64,000 nt of DNA, from positions 18,645-82,644 of the forward strand of contig CAYRNR010000014.1 of NCBI GenBank assembly GCA_964425605.1, given 5' to 3'. Source of the DNA: CAYRNR01 sp964425605. Its GTDB lineage: Bacteria > Myxococcota_A > UBA796 > UBA9615 > CAYRNR01. Shown here one piece after another: positions 27,923 to 36,979 of this stretch. The position numbers and the translations under genes were made by a program. The notes below the pieces were generated by a model. That model did no database searches. It was not told the origin of the DNA and was given only the letters and a program-made list of their open reading frames with translations. Each line of letters begins with the position of its first letter. Position 1 is the stretch's first letter.

Positions 27923-29112
27923 CCCGCGTCGCCCACCTCGATTGTTTCAGCGGCATAAGCGGCGACATGACGCTGGGGGCGCTGGTGGACGCCGGCGTCG
28001 AGCTCGACGATCTCACGTCGATGCTCCAGGGACTGGGCCTGGACGGATGGAGCCTGCGCGCGGGGCCCGTCCCCGAGGAGCACCGCATCCCGGGTACGCG
28101 GGTCGAGGTCCTGTGCGCGGAGGAGGAGCACACCCACCGCCACTTCGGCGACATCCGCGCCATGATCGAGGGGGCCGAGCTCCCGCCGGCGGTCCGCGAT
28201 CGGGCCGTGGCCGTGTTCCACCGCCTCGCCGTGGCCGAGGGCAAGATCCACGGCAAGGATCCCGAAGACGTGGGCTTCCACGAGGTGGGCGCGGTGGACT
28301 CCATCGTCGACATCGTCGGCGCGGTGGCCGGACTGCACCTCCTCAACGTGGACCGGCTCACCTGTTCGCCGCTGCCCCTGGGTCAGGGCACGGTGCGCTG
28401 CCAGCACGGCCTGATCCCCGTACCGGCGCCCGCCACCCTGGAGCTCGTGCGCGGCGTGCCCACCTATCCCGGCGAGGACCACCGCGAGCTGGTGACCCCC
28501 ACGGGGGCGGCGCTGACCACGACGCTGGCAGACGCCTTCGGCTCCCAGCCGGCCATGGTGATCGACTCGGTGGGGTACGGGATCGGCCAGGCGCGCGGCC
28601 AGGCCATGCCCAACGGCCTCAGGTTGCTGGTGGGCGAGGCACTGACCAGCGGCGACGTGCCCCAGGACACCACGTGGGTCCTCGAGGCCAACATCGACGA
28701 CCTCGCGCCCCAGTTCTTCGGTCCCCTGGTCCAGACGCTGCTCGACGGCGGCGCCCAGGACGCGTTCCTCACGCCGGTGGTGATGAAGAAGGGCCGGCCG
28801 GGCGTGCAGCTCACCGTCCTGTGCAGCCCGGACCGCCGCGGCGCCCTCGAGGAGGTGATCTTCCGGGAGACCTCCACCATCGGTGTGAGGCGCCACCGCG
28901 CCTGGCGCAGCTGTCTCGAGCGGGAGATCGTCACCGTGGACACCCCGTTCGGCGACGTGCGGGTCAAGGTGTGCACCGGGCTCGGCGAGGAGCTCAACCG
29001 GATGCCGGAGTTCGAGGACTGCCGCGCGCGCGCTGCCGAGCACGGCGTGTCCATCCTCCAGGTCCACCGGGCCGCACTGGTCGCGGCGCACGGGCGAGGA
29101 GAGACGCGTTGA
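27919..29112 (+). CDS. larC: LarC, nickel insertion protein
   Basis: 397 residues with the typical LarC opening (HLDCFSGISGDM), the HEVGAVDSIVDIVG motif, and a C-terminal part containing LEANIDDL and VMKKGRPG. LarC inserts nickel into the pincer cofactor in a CTP-dependent step. In some bacteria larC1/larC2 are split by a programmed frameshift; here the gene is a single continuous frame. It is coupled to larB by ATGA and to the next gene by TTGA. Confidence 0.94.
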   Translation: MTRVAHLDCFSGISGDMTLGALVDAGVELDDLTSMLQGLGLDGWSLRAGPVPEEHRIPGTRVEVLCAEEEHTHRHFGDIRAMIEGAELPPAVRDRAVAVFHRLAVAEGKIHGKDPEDVGFHEVGAVDSIVDIVGAVAGLHLLNVDRLTCSPLPLGQGTVRCQHGLIPVPAPATLELVRGVPTYPGEDHRELVTPTGAALTTTLADAFGSQPAMVIDSVGYGIGQARGQAMPNGLRLLVGEALTSGDVPQDTTWVLEANIDDLAPQFFGPLVQTLLDGGAQDAFLTPVVMKKGRPGVQLTVLCSPDRRGALEEVIFRETSTIGVRRHRAWRSCLEREIVTVDTPFGDVRVKVCTGLGEELNRMPEFEDCRARAAEHGVSILQVHRAALVAAHGRGETR

Positions 29113-30761
29113 GCGTCCAGATCACGGCGCTGCTGATCGGCCCGACCGCCGCCGCGGTCGAGGGCCTCGAGTCCAGGATCACCCAGCTGAACTTGACCCT
29201 GCTCACCGCCACCCACTGGGATCGCGCCGAGAACGTCCTGGAGACCTTCGCACCGCAGGTCGTCCTCGTGGCCAGCGACAGCCGCGGCGCGGACACCCTC
29301 GACATGCTCGATCGCCTCGCGAGCATCCCGGAGGCCAAGGACACGCCGGTGGTCGTGATCGCCCCGGCCGAGGGGGTCGTGGACCGCGCCGCCGCCCACG
29401 AACTGGGCGCGGTCTGCGTGGTGGCCGGCGATCTGGACGGCGCCTGTCTGGAGGACCTGGTCACGGGGCTGGCGCGAATCGCCCAGGAGCGGGACGCCTG
29501 GCGCCGGCAGGGCAACGAGAACCAGTGCCTGCTGGAGATCGCCTCGTTGCTCCACTCCACGGCCGAGCCCGAGAAGATCCTGACCGTGGTGGCCAACCGC
29601 ATCGCCTCGATGGTCCCCCTGAGTACCTGCTCGATCATCCTGGTCAGCCCGGCCGGGGACACGGCGATCGTGGCCACGGGCGCGGCCGCCCTCGACGGAG
29701 GCCTGCTGGGCCCGGAGGCGGAGCTCGAGCTGTCCCGGTTCCCCGAGCTGCGGGAGGTGGTCCACAAGGGCAACCGCCTGATGCTCGAGGCGCTGACCCA
29801 CGATCCGTTCGAGATCACCATCTCCCAGGACGACGAGTCCGCCGATGTCGCCGGTACCCGCGGCAGCGCCCTGTTCCCCATCCTCGCCAACGACGAGGTG
29901 CAGGGGGTGCTCTCGCTGCACCTGCCCGTGCTGGCGCCGCCGCTGACCCAGGCCCAGGTGCCGTTCTTCGAGCGCGCGGCGGCGACCTGTGGACGCACCC
30001 TGTCCGACATCCGCCGCCGCCTCGCCGCCGACGAGCAGCCCGATCGGGTCTCCTTCGAGGCCACGGACCCATCGCTGGGGGAGCACGACCTGCTCGTCAA
30101 CCTCGTCGAGCACTCCCCCAACGCCATCGTCGCCTCGGATCCCGCCGGCACGGTGCTGGTGTTCAACCGCTCCGCGGAGAAGCTCTGGGGATACCGCCAC
30201 GACGAGGTCATCGGCAGGCTCAACTCCGCGGATCTGCTGATGCCGGGCGCCGGGGTCGAGGTCTACCGCATCCTCGAAAGCTCGGAGCTCGGCGAGCCGG
30301 GCTACGTGCACAACCTGCAGACCGAGGCGCTGTCCCGCGACGGCGAGATCATCCCCGTGGGTCTCTCGGCCTCCTACCTGATGGAGGACGGCGAGCCCGT
30401 GGCCTCGGTGGGCATCTTCCAGGATCTGCGCCAGCGCCTGGCCCTGGAGAGCCGGCTCCAGGAGATGTCCGCCCAGCTCGTGGAGTCGGAGAAGCAGGCC
30501 ACCCTCGCTGCGCTGGCCGGCACCACCGCCCACGAGCTCAACCAGCCGCTGACCACGGTCATGGGCCTGGTGGAGCTGTTGCAGTTCAAGGTGGCCGACG
30601 ACGAGCCCCTGACCGCGCAGCTGCAGCGTATCTACGACGAGACCGAGCGGATGAGCGCCATCGTGCGCCGCATCGGCAAGATCACCAAGTTCTCCACCAC
30701 CACCTACGTGGGCGAGACCGAGATCCTGGACTTGGACAAGTCGAGCGATTCGAGTAAATAA
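29109..30761 (+). CDS. Sensor protein: receiver-like, GAF, PAS, phospho-acceptor helices, no ATPase domain
   Basis: 550 residues starting at TTG 29109, supported by GAGGAGAG 5 nt upstream and a TTGA overlap with larC. An N-terminal receiver-like fold (about 1-120) is followed by a GAF domain (about 140-300) and a PAS domain (about 330-440, NAIVASDPAGTVLVFN). The dimerisation helices then carry the H-box AHELNQPL with His475. The protein ends 75 residues later, at a true TAA, with no N, G1 or G2 boxes of a HATPase domain. It can be phosphorylated only in trans, or it signals by dimerisation. It may sense conditions for the genes around it, but no partner kinase is adjacent. Confidence 0.85.
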   Translation: MSVQITALLIGPTAAAVEGLESRITQLNLTLLTATHWDRAENVLETFAPQVVLVASDSRGADTLDMLDRLASIPEAKDTPVVVIAPAEGVVDRAAAHELGAVCVVAGDLDGACLEDLVTGLARIAQERDAWRRQGNENQCLLEIASLLHSTAEPEKILTVVANRIASMVPLSTCSIILVSPAGDTAIVATGAAALDGGLLGPEAELELSRFPELREVVHKGNRLMLEALTHDPFEITISQDDESADVAGTRGSALFPILANDEVQGVLSLHLPVLAPPLTQAQVPFFERAAATCGRTLSDIRRRLAADEQPDRVSFEATDPSLGEHDLLVNLVEHSPNAIVASDPAGTVLVFNRSAEKLWGYRHDEVIGRLNSADLLMPGAGVEVYRILESSELGEPGYVHNLQTEALSRDGEIIPVGLSASYLMEDGEPVASVGIFQDLRQRLALESRLQEMSAQLVESEKQATLAALAGTTAHELNQPLTTVMGLVELLQFKVADDEPLTAQLQRIYDETERMSAIVRRIGKITKFSTTTYVGETEILDLDKSSDSSK

Positions 30762-30815
30762 AGTCCGCGCGTCGTGAGTCCAAGTCCCGCAGACTATCCC
30801 CGGAGGTGCACAGGC

Positions 30816-31601
30816 ATGAGATTCCTGCCGATCCCCGTCCTCGCCGTCGCCCTGCTGGTCGTGACCGGCGCCGCAGCCCAGTCCGCCGACGAGATCATCG
30901 CCGAGGCCGCCGCGGCGCGCTACGAGGGCAACACCGTCCAGACGATCCAGCTGGCGCGGACCTATCGCGGGGCCACCAAGGAGTCCACGCTGGTGACCTC
31001 CACGCGCGTGGACGCCATCGAGCAGACCCACGCCGAGTTCACCGCGCCGGTGGACATGGCGGGCATGGTCTTCCTGACCAAGAAGGTCGCCGGCCAGGAG
31101 ACCCAGAACTGGATGTACATGTCGGCGGTGAACAGCCTCAGCCAGATCACCGGCGCCCAGCGCACCGGCTCGTTCATGGGCACCGACTTCACCTACGAGG
31201 ACCTGGAGATCGGGGACGTGGACGCGGGTACCCACGCGCTCGGCGGCGTGGAGACCATCACCGTCGCCGGCGCCAGCTACACGTGCCACAAGATCGCCAC
31301 GACCCCCGTGGCCGACCGGGTCACCGGGTACGGCAAGCTCGTCACCTGGATCGACCAGACCACGTCGCTGCCGAGGATGATGCTGCTGTACAAGAAGGAC
31401 GGCACCACCGAGTGGAAGCGCATGACCTTCGAGGCCTGGGACGGCTCGTCGCCGGGCAACTACGTGGCCAAGCGCATCCGGATGGAGGACCTGGTCAAGG
31501 ACGCCTCCACCCTCATGACCATCACCGAGTACCGCCTCGACGTGCCCGCCACCGATCTCCCCGACTCCCTGTTCGATCCCGATCAGCTGAAAGCCCAGTG
31601 A
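30816..31601 (+). CDS. LolA-like outer-membrane lipoprotein-sorting family protein
   Basis: 261 residues. The ATG at 30816 has GGAGGTG 7 nt upstream. A signal peptide ends near AAAQS. The mature chain alternates beta-strands (TLVTSTRVDAIEQ, MVFLTKKVAG, NWMYMSAVNS) in the pattern of the LolA/LolB-like barrel family found in lipid or lipoprotein transfer systems. Such proteins are often paired with RND-type MmpL exporters, but none is next to this gene. It precedes the DUF2225 gene by 14 nt. Confidence 0.83.
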   Translation: MRFLPIPVLAVALLVVTGAAAQSADEIIAEAAAARYEGNTVQTIQLARTYRGATKESTLVTSTRVDAIEQTHAEFTAPVDMAGMVFLTKKVAGQETQNWMYMSAVNSLSQITGAQRTGSFMGTDFTYEDLEIGDVDAGTHALGGVETITVAGASYTCHKIATTPVADRVTGYGKLVTWIDQTTSLPRMMLLYKKDGTTEWKRMTFEAWDGSSPGNYVAKRIRMEDLVKDASTLMTITEYRLDVPATDLPDSLFDPDQLKAQ

Positions 31602-31615
31602 TCGCTGGAGGAACT

Positions 31616-32578
31616 GTGCATCCCTTCCTGTACCGGGCCGGCCTCGCCGTCCTGGGCTCCCTGCTCCTCGTCGCTGGCTCCGCCCACGCGGCCAACACCC
31701 TGCCCGACACCGTGGTGTGCCCCGTCGACGGCACCGAGGTCCACATCGAGCGGCCCATCGCTGCCAACGCCATGGGCGGCACCGACAGCGACTTCTGTCA
31801 GTACGCCGCGGGAGGGCAGATCCGCGAGCAATCCGTCGCCACCTGCCCTACCTGCCTCTACTCCGGCCTCCACTCCACCTACGATCGGCAGCTCACGGAC
31901 GCCCAGAAGCGCGAGCTCCTCGAGATGCTCGACGCCCTGCGGCCCACCGTCGGGGATCCCCACGATCTCCAGCCCTGGGACCGCTACCAGATCGCCGCGC
32001 TGTGCGCAGGCGTCCTCGGCGAGAGCGCCCTTCAGCGCGGCAACCTGCTGCACGCCGGCGCCTGGACCGCCCGCGACCGCGTCGTTGGCTTCATCCCCAT
32101 GATCGACGGCCCCCTCGACGCCCACAACAAGCTCGACGAGCTCGATCCCGAGTGGGCCCAGATCCCCGATCTCCGCACCCAGCAGATGGCCCTGTTCGAC
32201 CTGACCCGCCTCGCCCACCGCGGCGGCTTCGTGCAGCGCCGCGACGCCTACCTCAACCAGCTCGACGACCTGCCCCCCGTCCCCGAGGATCTCATCCGCG
32301 TCCGCACCATGGTCGAGGAGTGGATCGCCATCGAGAACCGCTTCCTCTCCAAGGCCCTCGAGCACTTCAACGCCGGCCTCGACCGCGGCGAGGGCGAGAC
32401 CAACGAGCAGATCTACTACCGCTACCTCACCGTCGACCTCCGCCGCCGCCTCGGCCAGGACAAGGGCCTGCGCGAGGAGCTCAACGTGTTGCTGGCGGAC
32501 CCGCTCACGCCGGACCACCTCAAGCCGATGATCAAGGGGCTGAAGGAGGTGTTGAAGGGGGAATCGACTACCGAGTAA
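31616..32578 (+). CDS. DUF2225-type exported protein
   Basis: 320 residues from GTG 31616 with GGAGGA 3 nt upstream. A signal peptide ends at AHAAN. The mature N-terminus carries a paired-cysteine ribbon (VVCPVDGTEV and TCPTCLYSG), typical of the DUF2225 family. The rest is helical and resembles TPR-like repeats. Family members are of unknown function. It is likely cotranscribed with the LolA-like gene. Confidence 0.82.
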   Translation: MHPFLYRAGLAVLGSLLLVAGSAHAANTLPDTVVCPVDGTEVHIERPIAANAMGGTDSDFCQYAAGGQIREQSVATCPTCLYSGLHSTYDRQLTDAQKRELLEMLDALRPTVGDPHDLQPWDRYQIAALCAGVLGESALQRGNLLHAGAWTARDRVVGFIPMIDGPLDAHNKLDELDPEWAQIPDLRTQQMALFDLTRLAHRGGFVQRRDAYLNQLDDLPPVPEDLIRVRTMVEEWIAIENRFLSKALEHFNAGLDRGEGETNEQIYYRYLTVDLRRRLGQDKGLREELNVLLADPLTPDHLKPMIKGLKEVLKGESTTE

Positions 32579-32711
32579 CCCTTCTCCTCTCCAGCCCAAC
32601 TCCGCCGCCCAGCTGGCCGCTATGGCACGTTTTTTGGCCAATGCGGCCATTCAGCCACAGGCGCTGCCTTCCCTATCCTAGTGGGAGACGCGAACCGCGC
32701 GGAGGCCGCTC
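32579..32711 (+). other. Upstream region of the 32712 gene
   Basis: A 133-bp gap containing the conserved 20-bp element at 32633-32652, with CTATCCTAG about 20 nt downstream as a possible -10 region. GGAGG lies just before the ATG at 32712. Confidence 0.5.
32633..32652 (+). promoter_or_regulatory. Conserved TTTGGCC-N6-GCCATTC element
   Basis: TTTGGCC, 6 nt, GCCATTC. It contains the dyad TGGC-N7-GCCA. It lies 59 nt before the ATG of the hypothetical gene at 32712. Spacing is the same as in the other copies at 45367, 45482, 50970, 51086, 54831, 54947 and 58326. Confidence 0.6.
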
Positions 32712-33494
32712 ATGTCGTTTCTGATCCGCCTGGCGATCGGCACCATCGAGGGCTTGGACGGGACCGAGATCCTGGCGTTGCTCGCGAATCTTCCCGCAGG
32801 ACCCAGGGACGACATCGACGCGATCTGGCGGGCGAACCGCCGGGCCGATCTGGCGATGGATGAGTACGGCCTGCGCAGGATGGAGGGGTACCTATGGGGC
32901 CACATGGATGTCGCCGGAGCCATCGTCCGACAGCGCGTCACGAGCGGGCTCCCGACCCACGACGACGAGAGCAGCGATGACGAGGGGCCCCGGGACCACC
33001 TCCCCCTGCTCAACATCGTCGCTCGCAAGGTCAACGAGGTGCGCCGGTCCATGGTCCTCCGCGGTTTCCTCCACGATCCGCAGTGTGCCTCCTTCTGGGA
33101 GCTGCCTGACGATCACGGAGCCGCCCTGGACACCTACAGTGTCGACGACGACGGGCGAGCGATCCGCATGTTCACGACGGACTCCCCGGCGCCGAATACG
33201 CCCGTGGTCCACATCCTGAGCCTCGCTCGGAGCCTGCAGCTGGATGATCTCAACCGAGCCCTCCGCAAGGGTGTGGTGCCACCGTTGCTTCGCGGGAAGC
33301 ACCGCTCCAGAGTGCTCGAAGTCCAGGCCACGCGCGTGAAGCTGCGTTCGTTCCGAGGGTGGGTTCGCGTCCACCACATCCTGCCGGGTCCCGGGTGCAG
33401 CCTGACGATGATGGACAGCCTCGACCGCGCCGTGCGGATCATGCGCGAACCCGAAGTCCGCGTGACGCCTACCACGCGCGCACAGCGAGACTGA
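32712..33494 (+). CDS. Hypothetical protein under the shared promoter element
   Basis: 260 residues, no signal peptide or membrane segment, no recognised family. The N-terminal half is helical and charged. The middle carries LPLLNIVARKVNEVRRS. The C-terminal third is basic (KHRSRVLEVQATRVKLRS). GGAGG precedes the ATG. The shared 20-bp element lies 59 nt upstream, linking its expression to the exported proteins farther right. It may be a heterokaryon- or contact-type cytosolic factor, but nothing in the sequence shows that. Confidence 0.7.
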   Translation: MSFLIRLAIGTIEGLDGTEILALLANLPAGPRDDIDAIWRANRRADLAMDEYGLRRMEGYLWGHMDVAGAIVRQRVTSGLPTHDDESSDDEGPRDHLPLLNIVARKVNEVRRSMVLRGFLHDPQCASFWELPDDHGAALDTYSVDDDGRAIRMFTTDSPAPNTPVVHILSLARSLQLDDLNRALRKGVVPPLLRGKHRSRVLEVQATRVKLRSFRGWVRVHHILPGPGCSLTMMDSLDRAVRIMREPEVRVTPTTRAQRD

Positions 33495-33622
33495 TTCCCT
33501 GACCGATCCTGCACAGCTCCTGTCCGGAAGGGTCATTTCTGCGAACGAGACGACGCGGTAGTCTGGGTGACATGGCGGGCCACCACGATCCGCTGCGAAC
33601 CATGCGTCGAGGGGCCGAGGCC

Positions 33623-34642
33623 ATGGCGACAAAGCTGTTCAACAGCGCCGAAATCACGGCTCAGTTCGTCGCGTTCGGCGTCCGCGAGGGCCTCGATCGG
33701 GACGCGATCCTGGCCGCGGCGGGGCTCCCGCCCGGCTACGACTTCGACCCGGACGGGGGCCTCCCCTTCGAGGACTCACAGCGGACCTGGGAGTACGTCA
33801 TCCGCGAGCTTCGAGATCCGGCGGCGCCGATCCGATACGCCCAGTCCACCGACACCGAGGACTACCAGGCGCTGGGATTCGCCGCGTTCTCGAGCCGGAA
33901 CGTGCGTGAGGGCATCGTCCGCACGGTGCGGTACTCCGAGCTGCTGACGAACTCGGGCCATTTCCAGTTGCTCGAGACCCCGTCGCTGGCTGTGGTCACC
34001 TGGACGCGTGACCTGCCGCTGACGCTGGCCAATCGCGTCGGCAACGAAACCGCTGTAGCCCAGTTCCTCCACCTGTGCCGCCGGGCGACCCAGTCGCAGA
34101 TCACCCCCCTCCTCGTGACCTTCCGGCACCCGGAGCCCACCTCCATCGAGGCCCACGAGATCTTCTTCGGTTGCGGCGTCGAGTTCGGCGGCGACAGTGA
34201 CAGCCTGCACCTGGATCCGACGCTCCTCGACCAGCCCGTCGCCAACGCGGACGAGGCGCTCTCGGCCTTCTTCGAGCGCTACTTGCAGACACGATGCTCG
34301 GATGCGACCCCAGAGCCGATCCTCGTCGACAAGGTGCGACGGTCCATCCTCACCAGCCTGTCCTCCGGGGTCCCCATCTCGGAGCACATCGCCCGCGCCC
34401 TCGGCATGAGCGACCGCAGCCTCCGGCGTCACCTCAAGCGCGAGGGGACCACCTACCGCGAGCTCGTCCGGTCGGTGCGGCTCCAGGCCGCCGATGCCCT
34501 GCTCCAGGACCCGCGCACCTCCATCGCCGAGGTCGCCTTCCTGCTCGGATACGGCGACGCCGGTGCGTTCTCCCGCGCGTTCCGACGGCAGACGGGGCAT
34601 TCGCCCAAAGACCACCGGCACCGCGGTCCCGGCGAGGCGTGA
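33623..34642 (+). CDS. AraC-family regulator (first of a converging pair)
   Basis: 339 residues from the ATG at 33623, chosen because GAGGGG lies 8 nt upstream and because this start aligns with the paralogue at 34651-35655. An in-frame ATG at 33572 would add 17 residues. The N-terminal 220 residues match the arabinose-binding-type sensor of OruR-like regulators. The C-terminal AraC DNA-binding domain has two helix-turn-helix units (IARALGMSDRSLRRHLKREG and FLLGYGDAGAFSRAFRR). It converges with the paralogue, 8 nt between stops. The ligand is unknown. Confidence 0.88.
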   Translation: MATKLFNSAEITAQFVAFGVREGLDRDAILAAAGLPPGYDFDPDGGLPFEDSQRTWEYVIRELRDPAAPIRYAQSTDTEDYQALGFAAFSSRNVREGIVRTVRYSELLTNSGHFQLLETPSLAVVTWTRDLPLTLANRVGNETAVAQFLHLCRRATQSQITPLLVTFRHPEPTSIEAHEIFFGCGVEFGGDSDSLHLDPTLLDQPVANADEALSAFFERYLQTRCSDATPEPILVDKVRRSILTSLSSGVPISEHIARALGMSDRSLRRHLKREGTTYRELVRSVRLQAADALLQDPRTSIAEVAFLLGYGDAGAFSRAFRRQTGHSPKDHRHRGPGEA

Positions 34643-34650
34643 GCGGATCG

Positions 34651-35655
34651 TCAGGAAGCGAGGAGGCGCTGCCGGTACTCGCAGGGGGTGACGCCGAGCC
34701 CCCTGCGGAACGCCCGCGAGAAGGCCCCTGCCTCGGCATAGCCGAGCAACAAGGCGATCTCCGAGACCGACCGGGTCGGGTCAACCAGCAACGCGCGCGA
34801 CAGCTCCATCCGGACCGTGCCGACGAGTTCGCGGAAGCTCGTGCCCTGCCGGTCGAGGCTGCGCCGAAGGGTTCGTTCGCTCATCGCGAGGTTCGACGCG
34901 ATCTCGGCGATGGTGGGCACGTCCTCGGGCAGTGCTTGATGGATCACCTTTCGCACCTGGTCACGGAGGCATCCGACCTGCGGGTGAGAAGAGGACCGCG
35001 AGCCGAGGTAGTCGTCGAAGAACGCCGCCAACGCTGCGTCCGGGCGAGCCATCGGTTGATCCAGGAGTTCCGGCGAGAACGCGATGCTATCCACCGCTGC
35101 GCCAAACACCACCGGGCAGCCGAAGAACGCCTGGTGGGCGCTCGTGTCCGGCGGCGCAGGATGCCTGAACGTCACGAGGTTCGGTCGATTCCAGATCCCC
35201 GAGGCGATCCGCCATAACCGGACGAACTCGGCCACGACATTCTCGTTGGCCACCCGCGTGCAGAGGATCGGCGGCAGTTTCCGCGACCAGGTCACCGCGA
35301 CCAGAGTCTCGTTCTCGGCCATCTGCCAGCAGCCGGAGCCGGAGAGCAAGTAGGCGTACCGGACGATCCGGCCGATCCCGATCCGGGCGTTCCGACTCGC
35401 CCGCACGGCGAGCCCGACGGCGTGAAAGTCCGCCATCGTACTCTCGGCCGCCACGGCGATGGGCACTCCGGAGTCTCGCAGCCTCCGCGCCAGGTGCGAC
35501 CACAGCGCCATCGAGCAACCGATGGGCATGTCGGATTCCGGCTCGAACACCGCCGTTTCGGGGAGGCGGGCGGCGGCCAGCAGTTCGGCCCGGCACAGGC
35601 CGCGACGCACGCCGAAGTCGACGAGCTTGCCCACGGAGGTGGCCGCTATCCTCAT
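34651..35655 (-). CDS. AraC-family regulator (second of a converging pair)
   Basis: 334 residues, starting at ATG 35655 with GGAGG 5 nt upstream and a 4-nt ATGA overlap with the anti-sigma gene. It has the same plan as its neighbour: arabinose-binding-like N-terminus and AraC helix-turn-helix pair (LAMSERTLRRSLDRQG, LLLGYAEAGAFSRAFRR). Longer in-frame upstream sequence overlaps the anti-sigma gene and is rejected. It is part of the sigma/anti-sigma operon, so it may be made when the sigma factor is active. Confidence 0.9.
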   Translation of the reverse strand: MRIAATSVGKLVDFGVRRGLCRAELLAAARLPETAVFEPESDMPIGCSMALWSHLARRLRDSGVPIAVAAESTMADFHAVGLAVRASRNARIGIGRIVRYAYLLSGSGCWQMAENETLVAVTWSRKLPPILCTRVANENVVAEFVRLWRIASGIWNRPNLVTFRHPAPPDTSAHQAFFGCPVVFGAAVDSIAFSPELLDQPMARPDAALAAFFDDYLGSRSSSHPQVGCLRDQVRKVIHQALPEDVPTIAEIASNLAMSERTLRRSLDRQGTSFRELVGTVRMELSRALLVDPTRSVSEIALLLGYAEAGAFSRAFRRGLGVTPCEYRQRLLAS

Positions 35656-36308
35656 CGCAACCTCCGCAGCAACACCCACCCAGCGCCCACGCCTAGCAGT
35701 CCCATCGCCGCCATGGGCGAGAGGTGCAGCACCACCGCGTGGATGGGGCATGGACTGTCGCATGTCAGCTGGCCGGCGACCGAACTCAGCGCCCCCGCCG
35801 CCAACAGCGACAGTCCTCCGGCCCAGCCAGGCCGCAGGGGCGCCGCCCGACGGACCATGCAAAAGAGCAGCAGGCCGGGCGCCAGGGCGAGAGCGAACCC
35901 GGTGCCGATCTCGGCGAAGGAGTACTCGCGGATCACCGACCACCAGATGCGCGGATCCGAGACGAAGCTCACCATCCGATAGGCCATCCACGACGTCCAC
36001 GTGGCCAGTACGATCACCGGCAGCGGCCGCGTGACGAAGCGACGCTCCTCGCCGGGTACGCTCAGCGAGAACGCGCTGTGTGCCGACGCCACCACGGTCG
36101 CGAGGGCCAGCAGCAGCGGGATCAGGAAGGAGGTGTCCCCCAGGCGCTCGCAGAGATCGGGCCGTATCCCCAGCGCCAGCGTCCCTGCGGTGAGGTAGAG
36201 CGTCGCCGATCCCATCCAGGCGCCGAACCGCGTCTGCCGCGGCCAGATGCGGCGAACGGGCGCGGCCTCGCCAGCGAGCTGCTGGACCAGGCGATCGACG
36301 TCAGCCAT
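35652..36308 (-). CDS. NrsF-type (DUF1109) anti-sigma factor
   Basis: 218 residues with six hydrophobic segments, as in NrsF/DUF1109 membrane anti-sigma factors. A Cys-containing turn (TCDSPCP) precedes a His in the last two helices, matching the Cys/His positions typical of the family, which may sense metals or redox stress. It overlaps the sigma gene by 8 nt and the AraC gene by 4 nt, so the three are a tight unit. Inner membrane location is predicted. Confidence 0.87.
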   Translation of the reverse strand: MADVDRLVQQLAGEAAPVRRIWPRQTRFGAWMGSATLYLTAGTLALGIRPDLCERLGDTSFLIPLLLALATVVASAHSAFSLSVPGEERRFVTRPLPVIVLATWTSWMAYRMVSFVSDPRIWWSVIREYSFAEIGTGFALALAPGLLLFCMVRRAAPLRPGWAGGLSLLAAGALSSVAGQLTCDSPCPIHAVVLHLSPMAAMGLLGVGAGWVLLRRLR

Positions 36309-36837
36309 CGTGCTCCCCCAGCTTCTTTCGCAGGCGTTTGTACCCGCGATGGGCCGCGACCTTCACCGCCGACTCGCTCATTCCCAGGATCTCGGCCACC
36401 TCCTTGACGCTGCGTTGCTCCAGCTTCAGCAGCTCGACCACCCGTCGCTGCCCCGCCGGGAGTCCGGCCACGGCAGCTCGGACCGCGGCTCGATCATGGC
36501 TCGCGGTCACGAGGTCGCGCGGATCCGCAAGGTCCGATACGTCAGCCCGGTTGGTCTCGCGGATCGTCGCTCGGCTGACCCGCCGGAACGTGTCCGTGAG
36601 CCTGTGGCGGGCGATCGCCCTGAACCAGGGCATGAACGGCCGGGCCGGGTCGTAGGTGTGCCGCGCCTTGTGAACCGCGATGAGGACATTCTGCATGCCG
36701 TCGTCGACGCGGTCCGGCGGCAGCTGATGTCTCGCCATGGTCCGCACGGCCTCGGCCAGCTCCTTCAGCAGGGTCTCGTACGCGGACCTGTCCCCGCCCT
36801 GTGCGAGCACCATGAGCCGCCGGAGCTCCTCGCTCAC
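36301..36837 (-). CDS. ECF sigma factor (SigF-like, paired with NrsF)
   Basis: 178 residues with region 2 (DDGMQNVLIAVHKARHTYDP) and region 4 (LKLEQRSVKEVAEILGMSESAVKVAAHRG). It lacks region 3 as expected for ECF sigma factors. Its own promoter on this strand has GTAACC-N16-CGAA (36913-36938), identical in layout to a divergent copy. Autoregulation is therefore likely. It would direct RNA polymerase when the membrane anti-sigma factor releases it. Confidence 0.92.
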   Translation of the reverse strand: MSEELRRLMVLAQGGDRSAYETLLKELAEAVRTMARHQLPPDRVDDGMQNVLIAVHKARHTYDPARPFMPWFRAIARHRLTDTFRRVSRATIRETNRADVSDLADPRDLVTASHDRAAVRAAVAGLPAGQRRVVELLKLEQRSVKEVAEILGMSESAVKVAAHRGYKRLRKKLGEHDG

Positions 36838-36912
36838 CGCGTCCCTCTCCAGACCTGAGGTCTCCCCTGGGTTCGGGCCATCCCCCCGCCGAAGGACTGC
36901 CCTATCTTGATC

Positions 36913-36938
36913 TTCGCAGGTGGGGACCGATCGGTTAC
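36913..36938 (-). promoter_or_regulatory. SigF-type promoter of the sigma/anti-sigma operon
   Basis: Read on the minus strand: GTAACC, exactly 16 nt, CGAA. The sigma gene ATG is 76 nt downstream. As I recall, GTAACC-N16-CGAA is the consensus reported for the SigF regulon of Caulobacter crescentus, whose sigma factor is also paired with NrsF. Confidence 0.78.
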
Positions 36939-36979
36939 AGCCCGGCCGCGATTTTCTCGTCCCCTACGTCCGTCGGGGT

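Noticed and set aside
30762..30815. Frameshifted ATPase domain after the sensor gene
   Set aside because: No N, G1 or G2 box is found in any frame of 30762-31610, which is occupied by the LolA-like gene.
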